DNA from: Myxococcales bacterium
Lineage (GTDB): Bacteria > Myxococcota_A > UBA9042 > UBA3505
Assembly (NCBI GenBank): GCA_002728755.1
Contig: PBVT01000065.1
Location: 1-37,433 of the forward strand
Direction of reading: 5' to 3'
DNA length: 37,433 nt
Shown here: positions 15,444 through 23,102 of the stretch, piece after piece
Layout of the letters: every line of letters starts with the position of its first letter
How positions within the stretch are numbered: position 1 is the stretch's first letter
The notes under the pieces: model-generated
Seen by the model: the letters and a program-made list of their open reading frames with translations, nothing else
The model's database searches: none
Told to the model about the DNA's origin: nothing
Program-made: the position numbers and the translations under genes

Positions 15444-17375
15444 CTAGGGGGAACAGATGTTCTCCCCCGTGTGATCAACATTATTGCCGCCAGAATGGGG
15501 GTGTCCCCACGAATGGAGCCCACCCTCGTGATCAACCGCGACGAAGGCTTCATCATTGGAATAGATTCGAGAGATATTCGTCCCAAGTTCGGGGTTACCT
15601 CCACCGTAGCTCCCATGACCCCAGGTCACGAGGGAACCATCCGCCTTATGAGCAACAAAGGCATACTCGTTCGAATACATCGTTACCACGCCGCTGGATA
15701 ATTCTAGCGCAACGGCAGTGCTATTGGATCCATATCCATTAAATCCCCAGGTCACGACAGACCCGTCGTCTTTCAAGGCCGCCATGGCCGCATGCGTCGA
15801 AAATAGAGCCTTTACTCCGAAGGCCAACTGTCCCAGAACCCCTACGTCTGTAGGACCACCACCCGTGCCAGCCATACCCCAGGTCACCACGGAACCATCG
15901 CTCTTAAGAGCAGCAAAAGAGTTTTGCGTGCTAACAATCTGAACAACATCAGCTGCGAGGTGGTCAGACACGGCAGAGGAGTCTCCACCGTGATCCTTAT
16001 ATCCCCAGGTTACCACTGACCCGTCATCCTTAAGTACTGCACAGGCCACTCCTGTTTTGCATGTGTAGAAAGACTCTACGCCAGACGACAATTCCTCAGC
16101 AACGCTGGAAAAGGGGATCCCCTTTTCAGGGTTTGTGTCATTCCCTCCACACCACGCAGCCGCCCCCCAACTCACCAAGGAGCTATCGTCCTTTAAGGCC
16201 ACAAATCCATGCTGATAGGGAAAGATATCGATCACACCGTTGGCCAACTGGTCCGCCATTGCGTCACTATTACCACCACGGTCTTCTTGTCCCCAGGTTA
16301 CCACGGAGCCATCGTCCTTAAGCGCTGCAAAGGCTCCCGTGTCATACCGACTTCCAAAGACCTTTTCTACACCGCTCACCAGCTCGATGCTTTTTAGCCC
16401 CGGTTCACCACCGTATTGGCTATTACCCCAGGTGACCACAGAGCCGTCCGCACGACGGGCGGCCATAGCATAGTTGTTATAGGCCAAGGCTGTGACCGGG
16501 GGGATCCCTGGGCCTGCCGTAATTTGCCCAGACACCGCCGTAGTATCACCACCAATCGACGCAGAACCCCAGGTCACCACAGAGCCATCCGATTTCAGCG
16601 CACCAAACGCAGCATGACCACCATAGATCTCCACCACGTCAGTCAAAGGCTCGACGTTATTGTGCGTTACGTCCCCGCCATTATATCCATCGCCCCAGGC
16701 ATAGACCGAACCGTCGGATTTCAAAACAGCAAAGGCTTTATCGCCAGGGTAGACCGTTGCTTCGCATCCGCACGTATTACCATTACCAACAAAGCCCTCA
16801 TTGCAGATACAATGATGCTCACCAATACTGTTGTAGCAGGTGGCGTTGGGATCACAGCTATCCGTCCCTTCCAAACACTCGTCAATGTCTACGCAATACT
16901 CTGCCACGTCTAGAGTGTAACCAGCATCACAGATGCAGGCTCCGTCGACACAAGTGCTAAAGACGGGACACGTGTCCACATTGCAATCAATGATGACTTC
17001 GCAGGCCCCGTCCTCGTTGGCCGCATAACCTTCGTCGCAGGTACAGGCACCGTTCACACAGCTAGAAAAGTCCCCGCAGGTTCCACCACAGGGACCAAGA
17101 TCTGTCACCGTCGTATCCTCGGTGCTGCCTTCGTCGGTGCCACTGCCTTCGTCGGTGCCGCTGCCTTCGTCCGTGCCGCTGCCCTCGTCCGTGCCGCTGC
17201 CCTCATCGGTGCCGCTGCCTTCGTCCGTGCTGCTGCCCTCGTCGGTGCTGCTACCCTCATCGGATTGCGAATCTGTGGTTCCACCCCCATCGCTGTCGCC
17301 ACCTCCACAGGCGCTGAATACCAACACCAATGAAAGAGCAATACTATAGAAAAGCGATTGAAAACTACGACACAT
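15444..17375 (-). CDS. RCC1-repeat lipoprotein with EGF-like domains and acidic TDEGSG linker
   Basis: AAGAGGAG lies 8 nt before ATG 17375. The signal MCRSFQSLFYSIALSLVLVFSAC is a lipoprotein type with lipobox VFSAC-GGG. A linker with eight 6-residue units (S/T-DEGS-S/G) follows, then two short EGF-like modules (CGDFSSCVNGACTCDEGY; CPVFSTCVDGACICDAGY). A calcium-binding EGF module is next (DIDECLEGTDSC...ATCYNSIGEHHC). The rest is about ten RCC1-like repeats of 40-50 residues built on ALK-x-DGSVVTWG-x5-GG. It is probably a surface adhesin or receptor: linker, EGF stalk and propeller-like head. It is antisense to all neighbours on both sides, alone in its transcript, and bracketed by a 31-bp direct repeat, which suggests separate acquisition. 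Confidence 0.9.
   Translation of the reverse strand: MCRSFQSLFYSIALSLVLVFSACGGGDSDGGGTTDSQSDEGSSTDEGSSTDEGSGTDEGSGTDEGSGTDEGSGTDEGSGTDEGSTEDTTVTDLGPCGGTCGDFSSCVNGACTCDEGYAANEDGACEVIIDCNVDTCPVFSTCVDGACICDAGYTLDVAEYCVDIDECLEGTDSCDPNATCYNSIGEHHCICNEGFVGNGNTCGCEATVYPGDKAFAVLKSDGSVYAWGDGYNGGDVTHNNVEPLTDVVEIYGGHAAFGALKSDGSVVTWGSASIGGDTTAVSGQITAGPGIPPVTALAYNNYAMAARRADGSVVTWGNSQYGGEPGLKSIELVSGVEKVFGSRYDTGAFAALKDDGSVVTWGQEDRGGNSDAMADQLANGVIDIFPYQHGFVALKDDSSLVSWGAAAWCGGNDTNPEKGIPFSSVAEELSSGVESFYTCKTGVACAVLKDDGSVVTWGYKDHGGDSSAVSDHLAADVVQIVSTQNSFAALKSDGSVVTWGMAGTGGGPTDVGVLGQLAFGVKALFSTHAAMAALKDDGSVVTWGFNGYGSNSTAVALELSSGVVTMYSNEYAFVAHKADGSLVTWGHGSYGGGNPELGTNISRIYSNDEAFVAVDHEGGLHSWGHPHSGGNNVDHTGENICSP
17121..17264 (-). 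repeat. 18-bp tandem repeat (8 copies) encoding TDEGSG
   Basis: Eight consecutive in-frame 18-bp units code for (S/T)DEGS(S/G). Copies differ mainly at third positions plus a Ser/Gly switch; the central five share nearly identical DNA. Located directly after the lipoprotein cysteine region, it acts as a flexible acidic spacer. Slippage or unequal crossover would change the linker length by six residues per unit without frameshift. Confidence 0.9.
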
Positions 17376-17405
17376 CCCAAACTCCTCTTAAACCCTCGGG
17401 TGAAT

Positions 17406-17433
17406 TTAATAGGAAAGATGGGATTTGGTCCAA
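17406..17433 (-). promoter_or_regulatory. Possible sigma70-like promoter of the RCC1 gene
   Basis: On the minus strand, TTGGAC (17428-17433) and TATTAA (17406-17411) are separated by 16 bp. The predicted start near 17399 would give a leader of about 24 nt containing AAGAGGAG and ending at ATG 17375. Both boxes match the consensus only partly. Confidence 0.35.
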
Positions 17434-17518
17434 TTCGAAGATCGTCCCCCTTCGGAACACCTCGTAAACCACTCCCCAGAGAAGTGCCTTGCAAGCCGTA
17501 CCGGTACAATATTCTACC

Positions 17519-17549
17519 TATTTGTGGCCGCGGCCTGACATCCCGTTCG
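17519..17549 (+). repeat. 31-bp direct repeat, copy 2 (right of the RCC1 gene)
   Basis: Partner of 15331-15361 (27/31 identical), in the same orientation, 24 bp upstream of ATG 17573. Its centre GGCCGCGGCC is itself palindromic in this copy. The pair encloses the inverted RCC1 gene and its promoter. Confidence 0.8.
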
Positions 17550-17572
17550 AGTCCACGTATGCTGTGGGTGCA

Positions 17573-19822
17573 ATGGTGTGGTATCGGGGAATACTTATTC
17601 TTGGGATTCTGGGCTGGAGTGCAGGATGCTCCTCGAGCAGCTCAGGTGTAGCGTCCGGCCCGGAAGCCGGCGATTCAATCGTCGAGGATGCCACGACTGC
17701 TACGGATCCGGGTTGTCTGGATTGTGATGTGGCCATGACCGATCCGGGCCAGGAGATCGCCCCGCCTGCGGACACGACGCAGGAGCCCGATCCCGGCCAG
17801 GAACTTTCCTCGACGGATAGTGGTCCAGCCCCGGACAGCAACCCGACCACAGAGCTTGATACCAGCGAACCCGAAGATAACGGTCCGCTCATCATTCTCC
17901 TGCCCGGCGCAGAGAATATGGGGTTACCACCGGAATGTATTGGGCCCCTAGGCGATGGCCTCGATCTTCCAGGGCCAGGTCAAAGCCTGGAGGGTTCCTT
18001 CAGCCGTGATCATTCTCTGGAAGCCCAGTTGAACGCATTGGGAGATCCCGCAGATCCGCCCCAGTGGGCCTATTTTACGGACCTAGTCCTCTGGGATGTG
18101 GATGGGGATCGTCGAGTCGATATGGGGGCCTATAATTCCGGTAGCAATCTGGTGGTCCTATTTGAACGTGTCGGCGACAGCATCGCCGTCATCGAACCCG
18201 ATTTCGGGGTACCCCTCAGTGAATACCCAAGAGAATGCACCTTTGTCGCCGATCTGGATGGAGACAGTCACCTCGACCTGTTCTGCGCTGGCAACGAGAC
18301 GATCATCTGGGGAAACGCCGGTGGACTATCGAACCAGGCGCAACGTCTTACAGAAAACTATCCCCCGGCCCCTATCGGAGCCCAGCCCTGGGATGTAGAT
18401 CAGGATGGTTTGATGGATGTTCTCGTATTCGATTTCGGTAACAACCATAATCGCGTCTACATCAATCAGGGGAATCGACAATTCATCGAATGGAGCAAAC
18501 GGTTCGATCTGGACGATCCGAGTATGAACTTCATCTCCTGTATGGCGGACTTCACCCAGGATGGTTCCTACGACTACCACTTCTTGAAGGACGGTTTTGG
18601 TCATAAAGACAATCGGAATCGAGGATACCGTGTGACCGAGATCGACGAGGAAGGCTATCCTGAATTTGACCTGTTCACGGCTATGAACCGGGCCTGTGAT
18701 CCTATGCACCTCTTCGAGCCGGACGGTGGCTGTGACGACGATTGTCAGCAAGAGGACGCGGGACCCATGGGCTGTTCCATCGGCGACCTGGATGGAGATG
18801 GCAGCCTGGAGATCTTCTATACGGAGACCCGATATGACTCGGTTTTGAGCTACGATGAAGAGTCGGGCCTCTGGAAGAATATCTTTGATCTCATCCCCGG
18901 CCTTTCCCACGAAGATACCGGGCTCGACTACCTCGGCCGCTTCCTTGAACATTGGAACTCGGTGTTCTGGGACTTCGATCATGATGGTTTTCTCGATCTG
19001 ATCATGACGTCGGGAAATATCCCAGGCGGGACAACTCGAGAGGCACCGATTGTGGTCCTCCATGGACAGCCAGGTCCAGATCTTGTGCCCGTCCAGAACA
19101 GTATTGGGGTCGACGCGGTCGGGGCGTTTCGGTCCCTCCTGGTCGTCGATTGGGATGGAGACGGAGACAGGGATCTCTTTGTCGGTGGAAATTTCGAACA
19201 GGAGATCGTCGTATATACGAACGAGATCGTATCGGCGGGCAATCGCATTCTCGTAGAGCTACGGGGTACGAGCTCGAACCCACAAGCCCTCGGGAGTCAG
19301 CTGCTGGCCACGAAAGGTGAATTCCTACGCCGCTATCAATGGGGTGATAACTTCGCCTCGCGCGTCATCAACGAACCCTTCCTCGAGATAGGAATGGGAC
19401 CCCTCGAAGACCTGGACGAGCTACTGATCACCTGGCCGACCGGACATGTGCAACGTGTTCTCAATATTCCGGCCGATGGTTCGCATCTGCTATTTACCGA
19501 ACCAGAGGTAATTCGAGTCGAACCCGCCAGCCGACATATCGCCGCCGATGGGCAAAGTACGTTGTCGATCCTTGCACAACCTATGGATGATCAAGGCAAC
19601 CCAACCCACCAGAACGTAGACTTCGAAGTCCTGTACTATGAAGATATACCCGCCGAGCAGATCGAATGGATCGCGCCAGCCCAAAAGGACGCCTCAGGCA
19701 CCTCATCACGGCAGCTACGTGCCCCGAACACCCCCGGCAGTGTCGTGGTTGAAATCTCAGTAGAACAGGAAGACGGGAGCTTCGTCCCCTACCTGATTCG
19801 CCCACGCATCTGGTTTGACTAA
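17573..19822 (+). CDS. CRTAC1-like FG-GAP/VCBS lipoprotein with ASPIC/UnbV and Ig-like C-terminal domains
   Basis: ATG 17573 opens a clean lipoprotein signal (MVWYRGILILGILGWSAGC, Cys19); a TTG at 17489 in frame would place a long hydrophilic stretch before it and is rejected. After an acidic linker, residues about 140-540 carry FG-GAP/VCBS calcium-binding loops of DxDxDG type: DVDGDRRVD, DLDGDSHLD, DVDQDGLMD, DLDGDGSLE, DFDHDGFLD and DWDGDGDRD, expected to build a beta-propeller. Residues about 555-642 are an ASPIC/UnbV domain (NRILVELRGTSSNPQALGSQL...LLITWPTGHVQRVLNI), the CRTAC1 combination. The last 100 residues (VEPASRHIAADGQSTLSILAQPMDDQGNP) resemble a Big_1/invasin Ig-like domain. It is the first gene of a surface operon that continues to 25790. 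Confidence 0.9.
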   Translation: MVWYRGILILGILGWSAGCSSSSSGVASGPEAGDSIVEDATTATDPGCLDCDVAMTDPGQEIAPPADTTQEPDPGQELSSTDSGPAPDSNPTTELDTSEPEDNGPLIILLPGAENMGLPPECIGPLGDGLDLPGPGQSLEGSFSRDHSLEAQLNALGDPADPPQWAYFTDLVLWDVDGDRRVDMGAYNSGSNLVVLFERVGDSIAVIEPDFGVPLSEYPRECTFVADLDGDSHLDLFCAGNETIIWGNAGGLSNQAQRLTENYPPAPIGAQPWDVDQDGLMDVLVFDFGNNHNRVYINQGNRQFIEWSKRFDLDDPSMNFISCMADFTQDGSYDYHFLKDGFGHKDNRNRGYRVTEIDEEGYPEFDLFTAMNRACDPMHLFEPDGGCDDDCQQEDAGPMGCSIGDLDGDGSLEIFYTETRYDSVLSYDEESGLWKNIFDLIPGLSHEDTGLDYLGRFLEHWNSVFWDFDHDGFLDLIMTSGNIPGGTTREAPIVVLHGQPGPDLVPVQNSIGVDAVGAFRSLLVVDWDGDGDRDLFVGGNFEQEIVVYTNEIVSAGNRILVELRGTSSNPQALGSQLLATKGEFLRRYQWGDNFASRVINEPFLEIGMGPLEDLDELLITWPTGHVQRVLNIPADGSHLLFTEPEVIRVEPASRHIAADGQSTLSILAQPMDDQGNPTHQNVDFEVLYYEDIPAEQIEWIAPAQKDASGTSSRQLRAPNTPGSVVVEISVEQEDGSFVPYLIRPRIWFD

Positions 19823-19899
19823 AAAAAAGGGTGGTTCCCAAAGTGGCTCATTCCTCAACAATCTCGTACACTACGCAGTCGGAGGATCATCGAGACGCG

Positions 19900-20448
19900 A
19901 TGTTGCAAGAGGTCGAGGAACGAAAACGGTTGGTGTGGACGGCCAGGGGACTATTAAGCCTGGTTGTGTTCCTATTTCTGTTGAGTGGGTGTTTTACTCC
20001 CCTCAAGAAGAAGCTGAACTTCGATACTGGTACTCCACCTGAGGATATCGTCGACACAACCGAAACCGATATTGGAGAGGTGTCCGGCTCGGATATCGTC
20101 GATACCGGTACCCCAGAGTTCTGTGCCGACCAGGACGATGGTACTCCATGTGATGATGAAGACCCCTGTACCCAGAATGATAGTTGCCTGGAGGGTATAT
20201 GCCAGGGGCAGACCATCCCACGAGAGTCGATGACCTGTGATGAAGTCGATAACGACTGTGACGGGTTCACTGATGAAGATTGTACAATCCAGTTCCGTGG
20301 TGGCCTATTTGGTGACGGCCACAAAATGGGATTCAATGTTGACGGGATCACCCTGATACAGACCCTCGGAACCCCTCGCTTTATCGGTTCGTCCGATAAC
20401 GCATTATACCGTCTTAAACCTGGCGTACCGAAGGGAGAAAAACCATGA
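19900..20448 (+). CDS. Small lipoprotein with Cys-rich and MopE-type DNDCDG motif
   Basis: About 182 aa from ATG 19900; GGAGG (19881-19885) lies upstream at a long distance. The frame also allows GTG 19831, or TTG/GTG near 19930 which would give a compact signal, so the start is uncertain. The hydrophobic stretch LLSLVVFLFLLSGC sets a lipobox. The mature part has an acidic Thr/Asp linker, a Cys-rich unit (CADQDDGTPCDDEDPCTQNDSCLEGICQG) akin to the 54-aa repeats of the gene at 12833, and a MopE-type putative metal-binding motif (CDEVDNDCDGFTDEDC). About 55 residues that I do not recognise follow (FRGGLFGDGHKMGF...). The stop overlaps the next ATG as ATGA (20445-20448), so the genes are translationally coupled. 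Probably a surface component accompanying the propeller proteins. Confidence 0.75.
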   Translation: MLQEVEERKRLVWTARGLLSLVVFLFLLSGCFTPLKKKLNFDTGTPPEDIVDTTETDIGEVSGSDIVDTGTPEFCADQDDGTPCDDEDPCTQNDSCLEGICQGQTIPRESMTCDEVDNDCDGFTDEDCTIQFRGGLFGDGHKMGFNVDGITLIQTLGTPRFIGSSDNALYRLKPGVPKGEKP

Positions 20449-23096
20449 AGACGCCCACTTCTATTCGCGTGTTAATGGGCTTCGTGCTTGGGCTGTTTTG
20501 CGCCCACTCGGCCATAGCCCAGGTTCCTTTGAAGATCGGCTATAGCGGCCATATATCAGACGCTGATGGAACCCCACTCCACTGTCCCGATGCAGACGAC
20601 TGCGATGGGAACACCTTTGTGTTTTCCCTATATGGCGTGCCCTCCGGTGGTAACCCCTATTGGACGGAAACCCACGAAGGGGTCGCCATCGAGAACGGAT
20701 ATTTTTCCGTTGTGCTCGGAACCCACCAATTCATCGATCCCGAACTTCTCGGCACCTACACCTTTCTTGGTATTAAATATGCGAATCAAGGAGAGCTCAT
20801 GCCTCGCCAGGCTCTCGTCTCGGCTCCATACGCCCTACGAGCGGCGACGGCTGAAGAGGCCGCCGTGGCCGATAATGCTCTTACCCTCGGAGGGCTTCTA
20901 CCGGAAGAATTCGTGGTCCTGGATGACATACCCAATGTCTGTGTAACCGAAGAATCCCTGGCGCAGACCTTTGAAGAATCCCCCTACATTACCGAGGGAG
21001 ACATCACCACCTATCTAAACGAGAACGGCTATATGCCTGGTGAACTTCTGACCACCACGGATGTCCTGGTCATCCTGGAAACAAATAACTTTGTGCAGGG
21101 AGAACATTTCTCAGGTGAATACGATGACCTGGCCAATAAGCCAGAGCTCGCCCCAATCGCCGTGTCTGGATCGTTTAACGATCTCGTCGATACTCCAGAA
21201 GACCTGTTGGATGGAGACGATAACGCCCTCGCAGAGATCAGTTGTGGTAACGGCCAGATCATCAAATGGCTGGGCACCATCTGGGCCTGCTCCGACGATG
21301 TGGATACGGATACGATCCTGTCCGAGTTGGAAGTGGACGAGATGGTCGGCAACAATGGGTACGCCATGGAGGCGAGTCTTGCCCCAGTCGCGTTCACAGG
21401 TGTCTTTGCCGATCTTACGGACCTGCCAGAGGGCCTCGTCGATGGCGACCAGGACCTTCTAAGCACCATCACCTGTGCCACCGACCAGACCATCAAGATG
21501 ATCGCAGGTGAATGGACCTGCGCGGACGATATCGATACGGACACCGTCCTATCCGAAGCCGAAGTGGATGCTCTGGTGAACAATAATGGCTACGCCCTGG
21601 CCATCGAGCTGCATGCCATCGCCACCGACGGTGAGTTCACATCCCTTGAGAACATTCCCTCCGGCCTTCTCGACGGCGACGACGACACCCTGGCTGGATT
21701 GACCTGTGCAACCGATGAGCTCGCCAAATGGAATGGTACAAGCTGGGCCTGCGCTCCGGACATCGACACGGACACGGTACTAACCGAGGCCGAGGTCGAC
21801 GCCTACGTGGATAATAATGGCTATGCGATTGCCGATGAACTTGCACTGGTAGCCACAACTGGAGACTTTTTCGATCTGGTGAATATCCCTGCTGGTCTAA
21901 GCGATGGAGATAATGACCTCCTTCAGACCATCACCTGCTCCAAACAACAGATCGTGAAGTGGAACGGAAGCGCCTGGGCCTGCGATATTGATATCGACAC
22001 GCGTATTGTCCCCAGCCAGATTCCTCGTGATCAGGACACCGTAGTTCTCGATAGCTCTGCCATTCTGCCTCGCTATACTTCGGTCACCATCGGTGGTGAT
22101 GGCTTACCAGTTGTCGCCTATCGTGACGGGATTGGTAGCACCCTGAAGGTGGCTCATTGCGCCGACCAGGAATGCAATGGGGTTACCTCTACGGTCGTGG
22201 TAGATAGCGCTGGAAACCCTGGAAGTTACGCCTCTATCGGGATCGGAACCGACGGGCTACCCGTCATCTCCTATTACGATAGTGAAGATAAAAACCTTCG
22301 GTTCGCGAAATGTAACGACGCGGATTGTGCGGATAGTACGATCACAACGATCGATAATGCGGATAGTGTCGGACGATACAGCGCAATGGCTATCGGGCTC
22401 GATGGCTACCCTGTGATCGCCTATCAGGACCAGACCAACGCCGCCCTCCGCATCGCAAAATGTAACGACTCCAGCTGTACTTCCACAACCATCTCCAGCC
22501 ATGCCGATGCGGGTGAACCCTGGCATATCAGCATGGTGGTCGGCCTCGACGGCCTTCCACTTGTCGCCCTACAGGCCGGCTCTCAACTGCAGATGTTCAA
22601 ATGCGCGGACTCCGCCTGCACAGCAGGTACGTTCTTCCCTGCAGATGCCAACGGCACCACAGGGCTCTACACTTCCATAACCATCGGTGACGATGGGCTA
22701 CCGCTGGTCGCCTATCAGGAAGGAGGGAACCAGGATCTGCGTGTAATGCATTGTGGAACCCCGGCGTGTAGCGCTGGAAATCAGATCACAGATCTGGCTA
22801 CGAATGGGCTGCCGGGAACAGGCACCTCCGTAACCATTGGCTCCCACGGGCTACCGTTGATCGCCCACTACAACGCTGCCTCGGGACATGTGGCTGTTAT
22901 CCGCTGTGGAAGGCCCGATTGCACCGTCGGAAACGTCGAGAGCATTGTGGCCGAGGGAAGTGTTGGAGAATCTCCGTCGATCACCCTGGGTCGGGATGCA
23001 CGCCCGCTCGTGACCTATCGCAACAACCTGGTCAATCACTTACAGGCGACACGCTGCGGCAATCCGCATTGTATCCCCTTCTGGACGCGACGCTAA
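20445..23096 (+). CDS. Secreted stalk-and-propeller surface protein, paralogue A
   Basis: 883 aa; AGGGAG precedes ATG 20445. A Sec signal ends at about AIAQ (residue 26), with no lipobox. Residues about 27-150 form the N-terminal domain also seen at 2894 (FVFSLYGVPSGGNPYWTETHE, GYFSVVLG, SAPYALRA). Residues about 215-525 hold four stalk repeats of about 68 residues: VD-x2-V-x-NNGYA, NIP-x-GL-x-DGD-x-D-x-L, TC-x4-Q-x-KWNG-x-W-x-C, DIDTDTVLSEAE. Residues about 538-883 hold seven repeats of about 49 residues with core SI-x-IG-x-DGLPV-I/V-x-Y and then C-x4-C (for example CADQEC, CNDADC). Seven such units predict a seven-bladed propeller with a disulfide per blade. It ends HCIPFWTRR. It is likely a fibrous adhesin with a binding head; the ligand is unknown. 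It is followed after 6 bp by its paralogue. Confidence 0.85.
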   Translation: MKTPTSIRVLMGFVLGLFCAHSAIAQVPLKIGYSGHISDADGTPLHCPDADDCDGNTFVFSLYGVPSGGNPYWTETHEGVAIENGYFSVVLGTHQFIDPELLGTYTFLGIKYANQGELMPRQALVSAPYALRAATAEEAAVADNALTLGGLLPEEFVVLDDIPNVCVTEESLAQTFEESPYITEGDITTYLNENGYMPGELLTTTDVLVILETNNFVQGEHFSGEYDDLANKPELAPIAVSGSFNDLVDTPEDLLDGDDNALAEISCGNGQIIKWLGTIWACSDDVDTDTILSELEVDEMVGNNGYAMEASLAPVAFTGVFADLTDLPEGLVDGDQDLLSTITCATDQTIKMIAGEWTCADDIDTDTVLSEAEVDALVNNNGYALAIELHAIATDGEFTSLENIPSGLLDGDDDTLAGLTCATDELAKWNGTSWACAPDIDTDTVLTEAEVDAYVDNNGYAIADELALVATTGDFFDLVNIPAGLSDGDNDLLQTITCSKQQIVKWNGSAWACDIDIDTRIVPSQIPRDQDTVVLDSSAILPRYTSVTIGGDGLPVVAYRDGIGSTLKVAHCADQECNGVTSTVVVDSAGNPGSYASIGIGTDGLPVISYYDSEDKNLRFAKCNDADCADSTITTIDNADSVGRYSAMAIGLDGYPVIAYQDQTNAALRIAKCNDSSCTSTTISSHADAGEPWHISMVVGLDGLPLVALQAGSQLQMFKCADSACTAGTFFPADANGTTGLYTSITIGDDGLPLVAYQEGGNQDLRVMHCGTPACSAGNQITDLATNGLPGTGTSVTIGSHGLPLIAHYNAASGHVAVIRCGRPDCTVGNVESIVAEGSVGESPSITLGRDARPLVTYRNNLVNHLQATRCGNPHCIPFWTRR

Positions 23097-23102
23097 ACCT
23101 CA

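Noticed and set aside
17121-17264. Regular short repeats considered as a CRISPR array
   Set aside because: Units are contiguous 18-mers without spacers, remain in frame inside a lipoprotein gene and encode TDEGSG; there are no cas genes.
17489-17572. TTG 17489 as start of the FG-GAP lipoprotein
   Set aside because: It would put a 28-residue hydrophilic stretch before the signal peptide; ATG 17573 gives a normal lipoprotein signal.
18326-19063. 245-codon open frame on the minus strand opposite the FG-GAP gene
   Set aside because: No ribosome site, no recognisable domain, and lies wholly antisense to a well-supported calcium-loop protein; a by-product of codon bias.
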